DNA of 64,000 nt from Filifactor villosus (GTDB lineage Bacteria; Bacillota; Clostridia; Peptostreptococcales; Filifactoraceae), in contig NZ_JBHSHL010000005.1 of NCBI RefSeq assembly GCF_042652965.1, positions 55,109 through 119,108 of the forward strand, given 5' to 3'. The stretch's first letter is position 1; the number at the start of each line of letters is the position of its first letter. Below are positions 8,111 to 17,580 of the stretch, piece after piece. Both the position numbers and the translations under genes were made by a program. A model generated the notes under the pieces. It ran no database searches. It was not told where the DNA came from and saw only the letters and a program-made list of their open reading frames with translations.

Positions 8111-10825
8111 ATGGAAAAACAACTGTGGTACCAAAAAACAGTTCAGGAAGTCCTGGACCATTTCGGGGTTGATAAAATGAGCGGGCTAAGCGAGGAGAAG
8201 GTCCGTGACAATACACAGAAGTACGGACTGAACAAGTTGAAGGAAGAGAAGAAAAAAGGCTTTATATCGAAGCTGATCGATCAGTTTAAAGATTTTTTGG
8301 TGCTGATCCTGCTGTTTGCAAGCGTGGTGTCCTTCGCGGTCGGAGAGAGGACCGATGCACTCATCATTATTGCCATCGTGCTTGTAAATGCGCTTCTCGG
8401 TCTGTATCAGGAAGGAAAAGCGGAGGAGGCGATCGAGGCTCTTCAAAAGATGGCGGCGCCCAATGCCAATGTTCTTCGTGACGGTCATCCGATGTCGGTA
8501 CCTGCGGAACATCTTGTGCCGGGAGATATTGTCATCTTGGAGACCGGAGACATTGTTCCCGCCGATCTGAGATTGATTGAGAGTGCAAACCTGAAGATAG
8601 AAGAGGCATCGCTGACCGGAGAGTCCGTCTCTGTAGAGAAGTCGGCAGAGGTGTCTTACGATAGAGATATCCAATTGGGAGATCGCGAGAATATGGCGTT
8701 TTCTTCCACAATACTGACCTACGGTCGAGGTAAGGGAGTTGTTGTAGAAACCGGACATAGCACGGAGATCGGAAAGATTGCCAGTATGATCCAGAGCTAC
8801 GAGACAGAGCAGACTCCATTGCAGAAGAAGCTGGCAAAACTCGGAAAAGACTTGGGGATCATCGTACTTGTCGTCTGTGCCCTTGTCTTCGGTATCGGAG
8901 TGATCCGAAAACTTCCCATGTTGGAGATGTTTATGACCTCCGTCAGTTTGGCGGTCGCAGCTATTCCGGAGGGATTACCTGCCATCGTTACCGTGGTTCT
9001 GTCACTGGGGATGAGCAGGATGGCACAGAAGAATGCGATCGTAAAGAAACTTCCCGCAGTGGAAACCCTCGGAACGACCACCGTCATATGCTCGGATAAG
9101 ACCGGAACTTTGACACAAAATGAGATGACAGTCGTAAAGGTCTATGTTGATGCAAAGATCTTGGAGGTGGAAGGCACCGGCTACAGCCTTGAAGGTAAGA
9201 TCAAGGATGGAGATGAGGAAGCGGTGCCGGAGAAGGTACCTTCTTTGGAGAGACTTTTGGAGATCGCCTTGCTTGCCAACGATGCCAAACTTAAGAAAAC
9301 AGAAGGAGATGCTTTGGGCGTTATGGGCGATCCTACGGAAGGAGCCCTTCTCACTCTTGCGGGAAAGAAGAAGATGCTTCAGGACGAGTTCAACGCGAAG
9401 TATGCTCGTTTGAACGAACTTCCCTTTGACTCCGACAGGAAGATGATGACGACTTTCCATGAGAATATCGGCTCCGACAGAGTGGTTTCATTCACGAAGG
9501 GTGCACCCGACGTCGTGTTGTCCCACAGCTCGTTCCTCCTTCAACAGGGAGAGAAACTTCCCTTGACGAAGGAACTTAGAGAAGAGATCCTCAAGATCAA
9601 TAGCGGTTTTGCAAGCAAGGCCCTGCGTGTTCTTGCAATGGCATACAGAAGTTATGAACAGATGCCGACGGATATCAGTATAGAAACGATAGAGAAAGAC
9701 ATGGTCTTTGTAGGTATGGTCGGGATGATCGACCCCGCTCGCTCCGAAGCGAAAGAAGCGATCAAGCTGTGTAAGAAGGCAGGCATCATCCCCGTTATGA
9801 TAACCGGAGACTATAAGGAAACTGCCTTTGCCATCGGAAAAGAGCTTGGAATGGTTGAGGACATCTCACAGGCTATCATGGGAGAGGAGCTCGACTCCTA
9901 TACTCCCGAGCAGATGAGAGAACTTGTAAAGGACAAAAGGGTCTATGCGCGGGTTTCTCCCGAACACAAGGTGAAGATCGTCACCGCCTTGAAGGAGAAC
10001 GGTCATATTACGGCGATGACGGGAGACGGAGTCAACGATGCACTTGCAATAAAGAGGGCCGATATCGGAATTGCAATGGGTATTACCGGGACCGATGTCG
10101 CCAAGAATACGGCGGAGGTCATACTGACCGACGATAACTTTGCTTCCATTGTAGAGGCGGTAAGACAGGGAAGGATCATTTATTCCAATATCAAGAAGTT
10201 CGTTTCCTTCCTCTTGTCCTGTAATATAGGAGAAATTTTGATCGTACTTTTGAGTATTGTTATGAAGTGGCCGATCCCGCTTCTTCCTATCCAGCTCTTG
10301 TGGCTCAACCTTGTCACCGACAGTTTTCCGGCACTTGCCTTGGGTGTGGAGCAGGGAGAAAGTGAGATCATGGAGATTCCGCCCAGAGATCCGGACGAAC
10401 CCGTGCTTGACAAGATGACCTTCCAAAGGGTCGTGATCCAGAGTGCGGCGCTTTGTATAGCGATCTTGGGAGCGTATTACTACGGCTTGAGACATTTTGG
10501 AGAGCATTTGGAGGGAGCCAGAACAATTGCCTTTGTAACCTTGATTATGGCGGAATTGCTTCGTTCTTATTCGGCGAGGTCTCAAAGACACACCATCTTT
10601 GAGATCGGCATCTTCTCCAACAGGGCCTTGGTGATGGGAACGGCATTTTCGTTTGTTATGATGATGGTGGTCATCTATGTACCCTTCTTACAGACGCTGT
10701 TTAAGACTGTACCTCTGGGGATGAAGGAGTGGAGTCTTGTTCTGCCCTTTGCCTTGATCCCGTTTGTTGTGGGAGAAGGATATAAGATTTTTGTACGCAG
10801 AAATAAAAGTGAACAGTCCCTGTAA
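8111..10825 (+). CDS. Ca2+-transporting P-type ATPase (P2A, PMR1/SERCA-like)
   Basis: 904-residue cation-pumping ATPase of the plasma membrane, most likely exporting Ca2+. It has the N-terminal cation-ATPase domain, an actuator loop with SLTGES near 168-173, and PEGLP in the fourth helix near 289. The phosphorylated aspartate is in CSDKTGTLTQNE (Asp about 329), and the hinge TGDGVNDA is near 637. In the sixth helix, NLVTD (Asn about 733, Asp about 737) provides Ca2+ ligands of the P2A type. The ATG start follows GAAGGGAGATCAT. It is monocistronic: MITEs lie upstream and 270 non-coding bases follow. Mn2+ as a second substrate is possible. Confidence 0.94.
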   Translation: MEKQLWYQKTVQEVLDHFGVDKMSGLSEEKVRDNTQKYGLNKLKEEKKKGFISKLIDQFKDFLVLILLFASVVSFAVGERTDALIIIAIVLVNALLGLYQEGKAEEAIEALQKMAAPNANVLRDGHPMSVPAEHLVPGDIVILETGDIVPADLRLIESANLKIEEASLTGESVSVEKSAEVSYDRDIQLGDRENMAFSSTILTYGRGKGVVVETGHSTEIGKIASMIQSYETEQTPLQKKLAKLGKDLGIIVLVVCALVFGIGVIRKLPMLEMFMTSVSLAVAAIPEGLPAIVTVVLSLGMSRMAQKNAIVKKLPAVETLGTTTVICSDKTGTLTQNEMTVVKVYVDAKILEVEGTGYSLEGKIKDGDEEAVPEKVPSLERLLEIALLANDAKLKKTEGDALGVMGDPTEGALLTLAGKKKMLQDEFNAKYARLNELPFDSDRKMMTTFHENIGSDRVVSFTKGAPDVVLSHSSFLLQQGEKLPLTKELREEILKINSGFASKALRVLAMAYRSYEQMPTDISIETIEKDMVFVGMVGMIDPARSEAKEAIKLCKKAGIIPVMITGDYKETAFAIGKELGMVEDISQAIMGEELDSYTPEQMRELVKDKRVYARVSPEHKVKIVTALKENGHITAMTGDGVNDALAIKRADIGIAMGITGTDVAKNTAEVILTDDNFASIVEAVRQGRIIYSNIKKFVSFLLSCNIGEILIVLLSIVMKWPIPLLPIQLLWLNLVTDSFPALALGVEQGESEIMEIPPRDPDEPVLDKMTFQRVVIQSAALCIAILGAYYYGLRHFGEHLEGARTIAFVTLIMAELLRSYSARSQRHTIFEIGIFSNRALVMGTAFSFVMMMVVIYVPFLQTLFKTVPLGMKEWSLVLPFALIPFVVGEGYKIFVRRNKSEQSL

Positions 10826-10883
10826 GATCGGGGTAAGATAGACTTCGGATATCGGAAGTGGATATATCGGGCAAACGCTTTGC

Positions 10884-10919
10884 GGAATAAAGATGGAAGA
10901 AGAGTTTCATCTTCATTCC
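10884..10919. other. Inverted repeat after the Ca2+ ATPase
   Basis: GGAATAAAGATG ... CATCTTCATTCC forms a 12-bp stem with one mismatch. It is not followed by a T run, so it is a weak terminator candidate or an mRNA 3'-end hairpin. Confidence 0.4.
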
Positions 10920-11095
10920 GGTGGACCGAACTTGAGGAAACACAGATTTTTATTCTGTTTGGCCAAGCAAGCCTGTCGCACTTGCAGGAGTTATCCTCAA
11001 CCTGTTACAAGGGTATTTCATTTGAAAAAAGGACGGAGAAGGACCTTTGAACAGGTGTTTTATGTAGGAAGAAAGGTATAGGGAAGATTGTGAAT

Positions 11096-14000
11096 ATGAA
11101 ATTAAGAAGACTTATGGTAGCCTTATTGACGCTGTTGACGCTGGTCGCATCGTCGTTGTCCGACCTCTCTTTTGTAGAGGCGCAGACACAACCGAAGAAA
11201 TTGGAGAACGTTGTGACGGACTTCAAGATGGTAAATCTTGTAGGGCAACCGGTACAACATACGAACCATAAGTATAAGATGGTGATCAACGGTCCTTATG
11301 CGATCACGACCAAGTTTAATTTGGATGCGTACAACGGGAATCTAAACGATGGAGATTTCTTTGAAATAAGCGTAGGAGAAGGGTTCTCGATGCAGTCAGG
11401 AGGAGTGGAACTTAAGGTCAATCTTAGGAACGGACAACAACTGGCGATTGCGGATCTTGCTTTCGTGTCCAATGGAGGAGTAGATGGAGGTAAGGCGGTT
11501 GTTACACTCAAGAATTTGGAACAGTATAGGAACCTCCAGGGTTATGATATGGTCAAGAACATCTACGGGAATGTCAATATTTCGGTAAAGACGGGCCCTT
11601 CTCCCGTTGACAATAAGGTTGTTCCCATAGGTGGAGTGACGGGTGTATCTCAGATCGAGATCACCACTGCGAGAAATGTCTCCAACCCTATAGCAGTCAA
11701 TGGAGAGATCCTTCGTAAGCGTGGAGGAGAAGTAAGGGGAGGAGCGGAAGGAACGTACGACTCTCCCGCCTTGGGCAAGAGAGGACAGCATGCCCATCTT
11801 TGGTCACTTGCGATCAACAGAGCGGAAAGGGAGTTCGATACGCTTACGGTCATCGACAACATCTCTCGAGAAGGAGCTCCCATGCAGTTTATCCCCGAGA
11901 AGATAAGGCTGCTTAAGGGGGAATATGAACCGGACACATACAATATTAGAAATATCCAAACCTTGGTAAAAGACAGGGATTATACCATAGAGTATCTGGA
12001 CAATTTTACGACCTTTAAATTGACCATACCCAATTCCGGAAAAGGTCAGTATGCCTTCATCTACTATACGACCGCTCCCTTGGACGGATCCAATGTAGGC
12101 AACGAGGCCCTTATCCAAGATAACGGTCAGACCCTTCGTCCGAGAAACGGAGCTACGGGAGATAAGATCAGTGCTCACTCGGTAAGCAAGGATCTTCAGG
12201 GCGGAAGCATTGCCATTGATGTATCCAACCGAATTTTTCTCTACAAGGTTGATGAAGATGATATGACAAAGGGATTGGCGGGAGCTGTGTTTACGATAAA
12301 AAATACGGCGAATGCAGAGGAGCCCATTGAGCTTGCTCCTACAAACGAAAGAGGCTTCACCTATACGGAGCACAAGCTTCCCAACGGAATCTATGAAATC
12401 GAAGAGAAGACGGCTCCTCTCGGATATGAGAGAAACCCTGAAAAGCTTACCGTAACACTGGGAAGCAGCGGGATTACCAGAACGATCACAAATAAGAAGA
12501 GACAGATTCCGCTTATAGCGATCAATGTAGAAAAACAGTGGGTCGCGGGAGCGGAGGATGCCAAGCCTGAGAGCATTACCTTGAGGTTGAAGGAAAACGG
12601 AGAATTTAAGGGCAAAACTCTCGAGTTGAGGGCGGATGCACAGTGGAAGGGACGTTTTGAGAACCTTCCCAAGACAGACGATCGGCATATGGACATTGCC
12701 TATGAGGTCGAAGAAGTCGGCGTAGCAGGTTATAAGGGGGAGGTAAGTGTCCTTGATGAGACCGATGTACTGATTACCAATACAAAAACCGTCGATCTTT
12801 CGGTAAGAAAAGAGTGGGAACTGACGCTGGGTGAAACAACTCCCCTTGATGAAATTACCGTGGTGCTAAAGCCCGGAGATAAGGAACTGGTATTGAAGGC
12901 ACAGAACGGGTGGCAGGGAAGTTTTGATTCCCTTCCCAAATATATGCCGAGCGGAGAAGTCATTTCCTATACCATTGAAGAAAAAGATATTCCTCAAGGT
13001 TATCGTGCAGTTATCACAGGAGATATGGAGAACGGCTTCCTGGTAAAAAATGAAAAGGAGCCTCCTGCAACCAAGGATATCCACATCCGCAAAGAGTGGG
13101 TAGGAGATATTGCAGGTCCTGTGACCATAGCCCTGCTCAAGAACGGGCAGGCGGAAGGCACCGAATTCGTTTTGGATGAAAACAACCGGTGGCAGGGTGT
13201 GTTTGCAAACCTTCCTCGGAAGGATGACGGAGGAAACGTTATTGATTACAGTGTGGAAGAAGTCGACGTTCCTTCGGGCTATGATGTCCATGTAAGAATC
13301 AATGATGAGGTAAACGGATTTTTGATTACCAATACAAAGAGGGCGGATCATAACGGAGGCGGTGGAACAAGTCCCGATCCCGACAACCCGGGAACAAACC
13401 CGAATACGCCGGGAGATTCAAACAATCCGGGAACAAATCCGAATACGCCGGGAGATTCAAACAATCCGGGAACAAACCCGAATACACCGGGAGATTCAAA
13501 CAGTCCGGGAACGAATCCGAATACACCGGGGGATTCGAACAGTCCGGGAACAAACCCGAATACGCCGGGAGATTCAAACAATCCGGGAACAAACCCGAAT
13601 ACACCGGGAGATTCAAACAGTCCGGGAACGAATCCGAATACACCGGGGGATTCGAACAGTCCGGGAACAAACCCGAATACGCCGGGGGATTCGAGCAATC
13701 CGGGAACAAACCCGAATACGCCGGGGGATTCGAGCAATCCGGGAACAAACCCGAATACGCCGGGAGATTCGAACAATCCGGGAACGAATCCGAATACGCC
13801 GGGAGATTCGAGCAATCCGGGAACGAATCCGAATACTCCGGGAGATTCGAGCAATCCGGGAACGAATCCGAATACACCGGGGGATTCGAGCAATCCGGGA
13901 ACGAATCCGAATACTCCGGGGGATCAAAACGGTACGGATCACTCGAATCGTGATGATAGAGAAGACCGAAGTGACAGGGAAGACCGAGTTGATCACGCAG

Positions 14001-14407
14001 GAGACAGGGATATGTCCGAGTACGGATCAACATCGGACAATCCTATAAGCACAGGAACGCTTACAACGGAAGAAGTCGTATCTCGTCCTACAAACGACAA
14101 CAACTCTCAGGAAGAAGTGGTATCTGCAAGAACGGATAAGGAAGCACGGGAAGTCCTTTCGAATCAAAGAGAAGGGGAACAAACCGAACATGCGGCATCC
14201 AAACAGATAAAAGAACAGACGAAAAAGACAAACAAACTTCAAACAGCTCCTGAATCTGCAGGTGTAGTTCGGGAGGCGAAGGCAAATCGCGTAAGAAGAA
14301 CTGTTCCTAAGACAGGTGTGTTGGACAATGTGGGAATGCCGTTCGCGTTCTCGGCGATTCCGGGATTATTGTTGTTGGTCTTCGGTTTGAGAAGAAAATA
14401 TAAATAA
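11096..14407 (+). CDS. Sortase-anchored Cna-B/SpaA-type surface adhesin with repeat stalk
   Basis: About 1,103-residue secreted wall protein. The ATG at 11096 is preferred over an in-frame GTG at 11090 because GGGAAG is then about 9 bases away. A signal peptide (MKLRRLMVALLTLLTLVAS...) ends near residue 30. Next come two adhesin immunoglobulin-like domains (about 35-370), then a SpaA-type domain starting RIFLYKVDEDDMTKGLAG, then three Cna-B domains (starting INVEKQWVAG, VDLSVRKEWEL, KDIHIRKEWVG). A stalk of fourteen PGTNPNTPGD-based repeats follows. The C-terminus is a low-complexity charged segment, then VPKTG, a hydrophobic helix and RRKYK. VPKTG replaces LPXTG as the sortase motif. The Cna-B domains suggest isopeptide-stabilised stalk modules. 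No sortase gene is nearby. Confidence 0.92.
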   Translation: MKLRRLMVALLTLLTLVASSLSDLSFVEAQTQPKKLENVVTDFKMVNLVGQPVQHTNHKYKMVINGPYAITTKFNLDAYNGNLNDGDFFEISVGEGFSMQSGGVELKVNLRNGQQLAIADLAFVSNGGVDGGKAVVTLKNLEQYRNLQGYDMVKNIYGNVNISVKTGPSPVDNKVVPIGGVTGVSQIEITTARNVSNPIAVNGEILRKRGGEVRGGAEGTYDSPALGKRGQHAHLWSLAINRAEREFDTLTVIDNISREGAPMQFIPEKIRLLKGEYEPDTYNIRNIQTLVKDRDYTIEYLDNFTTFKLTIPNSGKGQYAFIYYTTAPLDGSNVGNEALIQDNGQTLRPRNGATGDKISAHSVSKDLQGGSIAIDVSNRIFLYKVDEDDMTKGLAGAVFTIKNTANAEEPIELAPTNERGFTYTEHKLPNGIYEIEEKTAPLGYERNPEKLTVTLGSSGITRTITNKKRQIPLIAINVEKQWVAGAEDAKPESITLRLKENGEFKGKTLELRADAQWKGRFENLPKTDDRHMDIAYEVEEVGVAGYKGEVSVLDETDVLITNTKTVDLSVRKEWELTLGETTPLDEITVVLKPGDKELVLKAQNGWQGSFDSLPKYMPSGEVISYTIEEKDIPQGYRAVITGDMENGFLVKNEKEPPATKDIHIRKEWVGDIAGPVTIALLKNGQAEGTEFVLDENNRWQGVFANLPRKDDGGNVIDYSVEEVDVPSGYDVHVRINDEVNGFLITNTKRADHNGGGGTSPDPDNPGTNPNTPGDSNNPGTNPNTPGDSNNPGTNPNTPGDSNSPGTNPNTPGDSNSPGTNPNTPGDSNNPGTNPNTPGDSNSPGTNPNTPGDSNSPGTNPNTPGDSSNPGTNPNTPGDSSNPGTNPNTPGDSNNPGTNPNTPGDSSNPGTNPNTPGDSSNPGTNPNTPGDSSNPGTNPNTPGDQNGTDHSNRDDREDRSDREDRVDHAGDRDMSEYGSTSDNPISTGTLTTEEVVSRPTNDNNSQEEVVSARTDKEAREVLSNQREGEQTEHAASKQIKEQTKKTNKLQTAPESAGVVREAKANRVRRTVPKTGVLDNVGMPFAFSAIPGLLLLVFGLRRKYK
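13381..13926 (+). repeat. Fourteen 39-bp coding repeats (PGTNPNTPGD stalk)
   Basis: Tandem array of 39-base units encoding PGTNPNTPGD plus a three-residue joint that varies between SNN, SNS and SSN. Synonymous differences (ACG/ACA/ACT for the last Thr, GGA/GGG for Gly) are shared between non-adjacent units, indicating past unit duplication. All reading frames stay open through the array, which creates artefact ORFs on both strands. Confidence 0.95.
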
Positions 14408-14660
14408 CAAAGATGGTTTTTAGTAAGAAAGCACCGATTCAGTTCGGGTGGATGCGGAAGTATGTTTTTGAGAGAATACGGTTATTTATTTACATGACAG
14501 TGCGTTCTGTCTTGGTAGGAGATAAAGCGAAATGTTCGTCATCTCAGGATAAATGGAACAATACTTCTATCGCAGAATAGTATAAGGCTTTGCCTGTACA
14601 TCGGTAAAAACTCGAAAACGAATGTTCACAACGACCATTTTGGAAAGACACCTGATAGGG

Positions 14661-14692
14661 GAAAGGCATGCGGATTTCGCATGCCTTTTTGT
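14661..14692 (+). terminator. Terminator-like hairpin downstream of the adhesin gene
   Basis: AAAGGCATGCG ... CGCATGCCTTT with a very short loop followed by TTGT. It lies 250 bases after the adhesin stop codon, so the adhesin mRNA may carry a long 3' region, or the hairpin ends an unseen small transcript. Confidence 0.7.
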
Positions 14693-14721
14693 CGGGATGA
14701 CAGTCATACATTTATCTGTAA

Positions 14722-14944
14722 TACTATTCTCCAAGAGAAGTATGGATATATCCGTTTTGTAAACACAAACATTCGTTTCCTCTTTCACGGAGTACAAATC
14801 GGCATCATCCGTAATTCATACGATTTTTCAATAGAAGTATGGATATATCTGTTTTTCAACCTATGAAAAATTGGTTTATCTTCTATGGTCGCAGGTCGTT
14901 TATATCCACAACTCAAAAGAAGAATAGTATCAAATGAAATAGTA
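14722..14944 (+). mobile_element. MITE family 1, core type B, interrupted by a type A copy
   Basis: The left part (14722-14818) begins TACTATTCTCCAAGAGAAG and carries the type B landmarks ACAAACATTCGTTTCC and CACGGAGTACAAATC. It is broken at TCA and resumes after the inner copy with AATGAAATAGTA, ending at 14944. The outer flanks are TAA on both sides (14719-14721 and 14945-14947), a 3-bp target duplication. Confidence 0.85.
14819..14929 (+). mobile_element. MITE family 1, core type A, nested in type B copy
   Basis: 111-bp type A element (TACGATTTTTCAATAGAAG ... AGAAGAATAGTA). It is flanked by TCA at 14816-14818 and TCA at 14930-14932. The host element resumes directly after the right TCA, so the insertion and its duplication can be read. 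Confidence 0.9.
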
Positions 14945-15141
14945 TAAATCCTTGATACCGAGCTTGTGTATCCCTATGCTTGCTTCAAATATCTCTGTAT
15001 ATGTATAGAGGAGGATATCTCTGCTCTTTCATCGCAAGAGGGTACTAATTCACGGCAGTTTTTGCTTATCTTGGATTTATTAAAGTTGATTTTATTAAAG
15101 AATTCGTATAAAATAAAGAAAAAAAGTTTGGAGTGCGTATT

Positions 15142-15951
15142 GTGAACGAAATAATTCGGTCGGATAAGGATAAGAAGTATAGGATAGAGATGTTGGATAA
15201 GAGTATAAAGGTAATTGATTGTATCTTTGAAAACGATTCTATGACTTTTATGGAAATTCAAAAGAAGATAAATATCTCCAAGGCAAGCTTGCATAGAATT
15301 CTCTACACTTTGGAACAAAGCGATTACTTGGAGAAAGATAGAGACACCGATGTTTATCGGTTAGGGAAGCTGTTTGCTTTTTATGGGATAAAAGTACGTT
15401 CTTCAATGACGATAACAAGCATTTGTGAACCGTTTATGAAAAATCTTGCCAATGAGCTCGGAGAGTCTGTGAATTTAAATATTGAGTATGATTCCAGAGT
15501 GCTCTGTTTATTGTCCTTCAAGGGAGAATCTTCCGTGATCTCTTCCACCTTAATGCCGATTTCTCCTTTGAACTGTTCTGCGAGCGGAAAGTTGTTTCTT
15601 CTTTCCAAAACCGATAAGGAGTTGAAGGAGTATTTCGATTCGGAGTTGCCCGAATATCGTACGGTAAATTCGATCATGAGTTATGAGTCTTATTGCAAAG
15701 AACGGGAAAACATTTTAGAAAAAGAGGTCTCCTATGACGTTGAAGAGTATGAGTACGGCTTGTTTTGTATATCCATTCCCTTGAAGAATCATCAAGGGAG
15801 ACTCAATCTGAATGTGAGTATCTCCGGACCGAGGACCCGGATGGAGATGAAGGGAATCGACATGTTGGAGGAGAAATTGAGAAGTACGGTTGAGAGTATC
15901 AGCTATATTTTGAAGAATATTCAATACAGTCAGTCGCAAAGACGTTTGTAG
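15142..15951 (+). CDS. IclR-family transcriptional regulator
   Basis: 269-residue regulator. The N-terminal winged helix-turn-helix (SIKVIDCIFENDSMTF...ISKASLHRILYTLEQ...DYLEK) reads like IclR. The C-terminal effector-binding domain has ESVNLNIEYDSRVLCL, then PLNCSASGKLFL near 145, and later EEYEYGLFCISIPL. GTG at 15142 is preferred because GGAG lies 8 bases upstream; an upstream in-frame GTG (15133) overlaps that site. Just downstream, on the opposite strand and beyond, lie a YjiH transporter, an aminotransferase and a D-2-hydroxyacid dehydrogenase. These are likely targets, since their shared control region holds two palindromes that could be its operators. The effector is unknown; a 2-oxo or 2-hydroxy acid would fit. 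Confidence 0.9.
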   Translation: MNEIIRSDKDKKYRIEMLDKSIKVIDCIFENDSMTFMEIQKKINISKASLHRILYTLEQSDYLEKDRDTDVYRLGKLFAFYGIKVRSSMTITSICEPFMKNLANELGESVNLNIEYDSRVLCLLSFKGESSVISSTLMPISPLNCSASGKLFLLSKTDKELKEYFDSELPEYRTVNSIMSYESYCKERENILEKEVSYDVEEYEYGLFCISIPLKNHQGRLNLNVSISGPRTRMEMKGIDMLEEKLRSTVESISYILKNIQYSQSQRRL

Positions 15952-15965
15952 AGAAGCATTGATAA

Positions 15966-16077
15966 TAGTATTCTCCAATAGAAGTATGGTTATATCTGTT
16001 TTTCAACCCGCGAAAACTCGTTTTATCTTCTATGGGTCACAAATTGTTTATATCTATAATTTAAAGGAAGAATAGTA
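15966..16077 (+). mobile_element. MITE family 1, core type A
   Basis: 112-bp copy just after the IclR gene. The left end is TAGTATTCTCCAATAGAAG (one change from consensus) and the right end TTTAAAGGAAGAATAGTA. It is flanked by TAA at 15963-15965 and TAA at 16078-16080. Confidence 0.88.
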
Positions 16078-16119
16078 TAAGAGGGTGTTTACTGGCTGTA
16101 CTTTCCGAATGTATTGGAT

Positions 16120-16160
16120 AAAAAAGGATTTCCGCCTATATAGGACGGAAATCCTTTTTT
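16120..16160. terminator. Bidirectional terminator between iclR-type gene and yjiH
   Basis: AAAAAAGGATTTCCG ... CGGAAATCCTTTTTT, 15 matched bases with an 11-base loop and T runs on both strands. It lies between two convergent genes. Confidence 0.92.
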
Positions 16161-16183
16161 GCATTATTATAGGTCTATGCTCT

Positions 16184-17548
16184 TTAGGCAATTCCGAATA
16201 GGTTGGTAAGAAGAACGATGATGGGCAGGGCAATAATTGTTTTTTGTAAGAATAAAAACAGTACACCGCCGAAACCGATCGGAGTTTTGGAAGTTATGAT
16301 CAAAGTGCCTACTTCTGTCATATAGATAATTTGTACTAAGGATAAAATCCCGATTACAAAACGTGTTTTGAAAGAGGCGATATTTGCAGCCAGGATCGCG
16401 GGGATAAACATATCCGCAAAACCCACTATGGTTGAGGGTGCGGCAGCAAATGCTTCTTCCAATCCCAAAAGTTGCAGATAATACCCGAACGGCAGAGACA
16501 AATAGTCGAACAGGGGTGTATAGGTCGCCAAAATCAGAGCGAGGGTACCGTAACACATGACGATGGGGGTAAGATTAAAGACAATCCCCATAAACACATC
16601 GAAGCCTCGATAAAGAAGTTGAGAGAAATCGGGAGCTTCTTTCGCTTTTTCAACTGCCAGGTGCAATGCCCATTGTCCTTTTTTGATTCCCTCCGGTTCG
16701 GATTCGTGAACTCTCTGACCTACGGGAGCATAGTATTCATCCGGATAGGAAGAGAGAGGAGGGATACGGGTCATAATAATGACGCTGAGAATCCCGGTAA
16801 TACATAAAATCGCATAGAAGGGAATGAATTTGGATTCCACCTTAAGCATTGCGGCAATAACCAGACAAAACGGCAGGGATACAGCGGAGAAGCAGGTTGA
16901 TATGGTAATGGCTTCTCTTGCAGTGTAGTAGCCTTGTTCGTACTGTTGTGTCGTCAATACGACACCTACGTTACAGTTTCCGACCCACGAAGCAAGCAAA
17001 TCTACGGTAGCTCTTCCCGGGATCTTAAATAAGGGTCGTGTGAAATCTTTGAGTAGTGTTCCCGTGTATTCCATGATTCCGAAATCCATCAACAAAGGCA
17101 TTAAAAACGATGCCGCAAAAAACCATGCAATCAGAGTTTGAAGAAGGGAGAGCATCGTTCCTCCCGTATCCGGCGAGATGATAAACTCAGGTCCCTTGTT
17201 GAAAATAATCATAGCTGTGGCGATTGAGCCTAAGATTCGTACAACCAAATAATACGGTGAAGGAGAAAACAATTTGTTCAACAAGGTATTGTTCTTGATA
17301 AAAGCGGGCTTAAACAAGCGATTGATCAAAGATACAATGGCCGATGATGAAATAAAGAACAAGAGCAGTTGGGGAGCAAAGGGCTTAATCAACTTTGCCA
17401 GAAGATCCGAGATAATACCGATCGGAATGTTTATGGAGTCATTCCATGGAATCGGACAAAGAAATATAAATGCTCCGATGAGAGACGGTATCAAAAACTT
17501 GGAGACCTCTTGTCGATCGGGTTTTTTTATAACAGCATTTTGACTCAT
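16184..17548 (-). CDS. YjiH family transporter (Gate-domain membrane protein)
   Basis: About 454-residue polytopic membrane protein with roughly ten hydrophobic segments. The two nucleoside-recognition/Gate-type halves include SWVGNCNVGVVLTTQQYEQGYYT and FADMFIPAILAANIASFKTR, as in YjiH/YjiG proteins. The substrate of this family is not settled; organic or amino-acid-derived compounds are plausible from context. I chose the ATG giving MSQNAVIKKPD. However, the only good ribosome site (AAAGGAG, 17584-17590) lies about 36 bases upstream, with a perfect hairpin between; a GTG at 17557 or a TTG at 17581 are alternatives. The gene is divergent from the aminotransferase and has a consensus promoter with an overlapping operator. 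Confidence 0.85.
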   Translation of the reverse strand: MSQNAVIKKPDRQEVSKFLIPSLIGAFIFLCPIPWNDSINIPIGIISDLLAKLIKPFAPQLLLFFISSSAIVSLINRLFKPAFIKNNTLLNKLFSPSPYYLVVRILGSIATAMIIFNKGPEFIISPDTGGTMLSLLQTLIAWFFAASFLMPLLMDFGIMEYTGTLLKDFTRPLFKIPGRATVDLLASWVGNCNVGVVLTTQQYEQGYYTAREAITISTCFSAVSLPFCLVIAAMLKVESKFIPFYAILCITGILSVIIMTRIPPLSSYPDEYYAPVGQRVHESEPEGIKKGQWALHLAVEKAKEAPDFSQLLYRGFDVFMGIVFNLTPIVMCYGTLALILATYTPLFDYLSLPFGYYLQLLGLEEAFAAAPSTIVGFADMFIPAILAANIASFKTRFVIGILSLVQIIYMTEVGTLIITSKTPIGFGGVLFLFLQKTIIALPIIVLLTNLFGIA

Positions 17549-17560
17549 GATGCTCACGTT

Positions 17561-17580
17561 TGATATTTCAAAAAATATCA
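17561..17580 (-). promoter_or_regulatory. Hairpin between ribosome site and start of the yjiH mRNA
   Basis: TGATATTT-CAAA-AAATATCA is a perfect 8-bp inverted repeat with a 4-base spacer. On the mRNA it lies between AAAGGAG and the GTG/ATG starts; folding it brings GGAG to about 6 bases from the GTG at 17557. It could instead be a DNA operator. Confidence 0.5.

Larger units (their letters stand above)
14408..15141. other. Intergenic region between the adhesin and the IclR gene
   Basis: About 730 bases: a terminator at 14661-14692, a nested pair of family 1 elements at 14722-14944, a decayed element end near 14551-14583 (GCAGAATAGTATAA), and the AT-rich promoter region of the IclR gene. In the promoter region TTGATT at 15086-15091 and TAAAAT at 15109-15114 are 17 bases apart. 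Confidence 0.6.

Noticed and set aside
13381..13926. CRISPR-like regular repeats
   Set aside because: The units are contiguous with no unique spacers and encode a clean peptide repeat inside a gene.
13326..14048. Several long open frames on both strands over the adhesin repeat array
   Set aside because: The 39-base unit is a multiple of three and lacks stops in every frame, so all frames stay open. The plus-strand frame encoding the adhesin is the only one with start signals, domains and an anchor.
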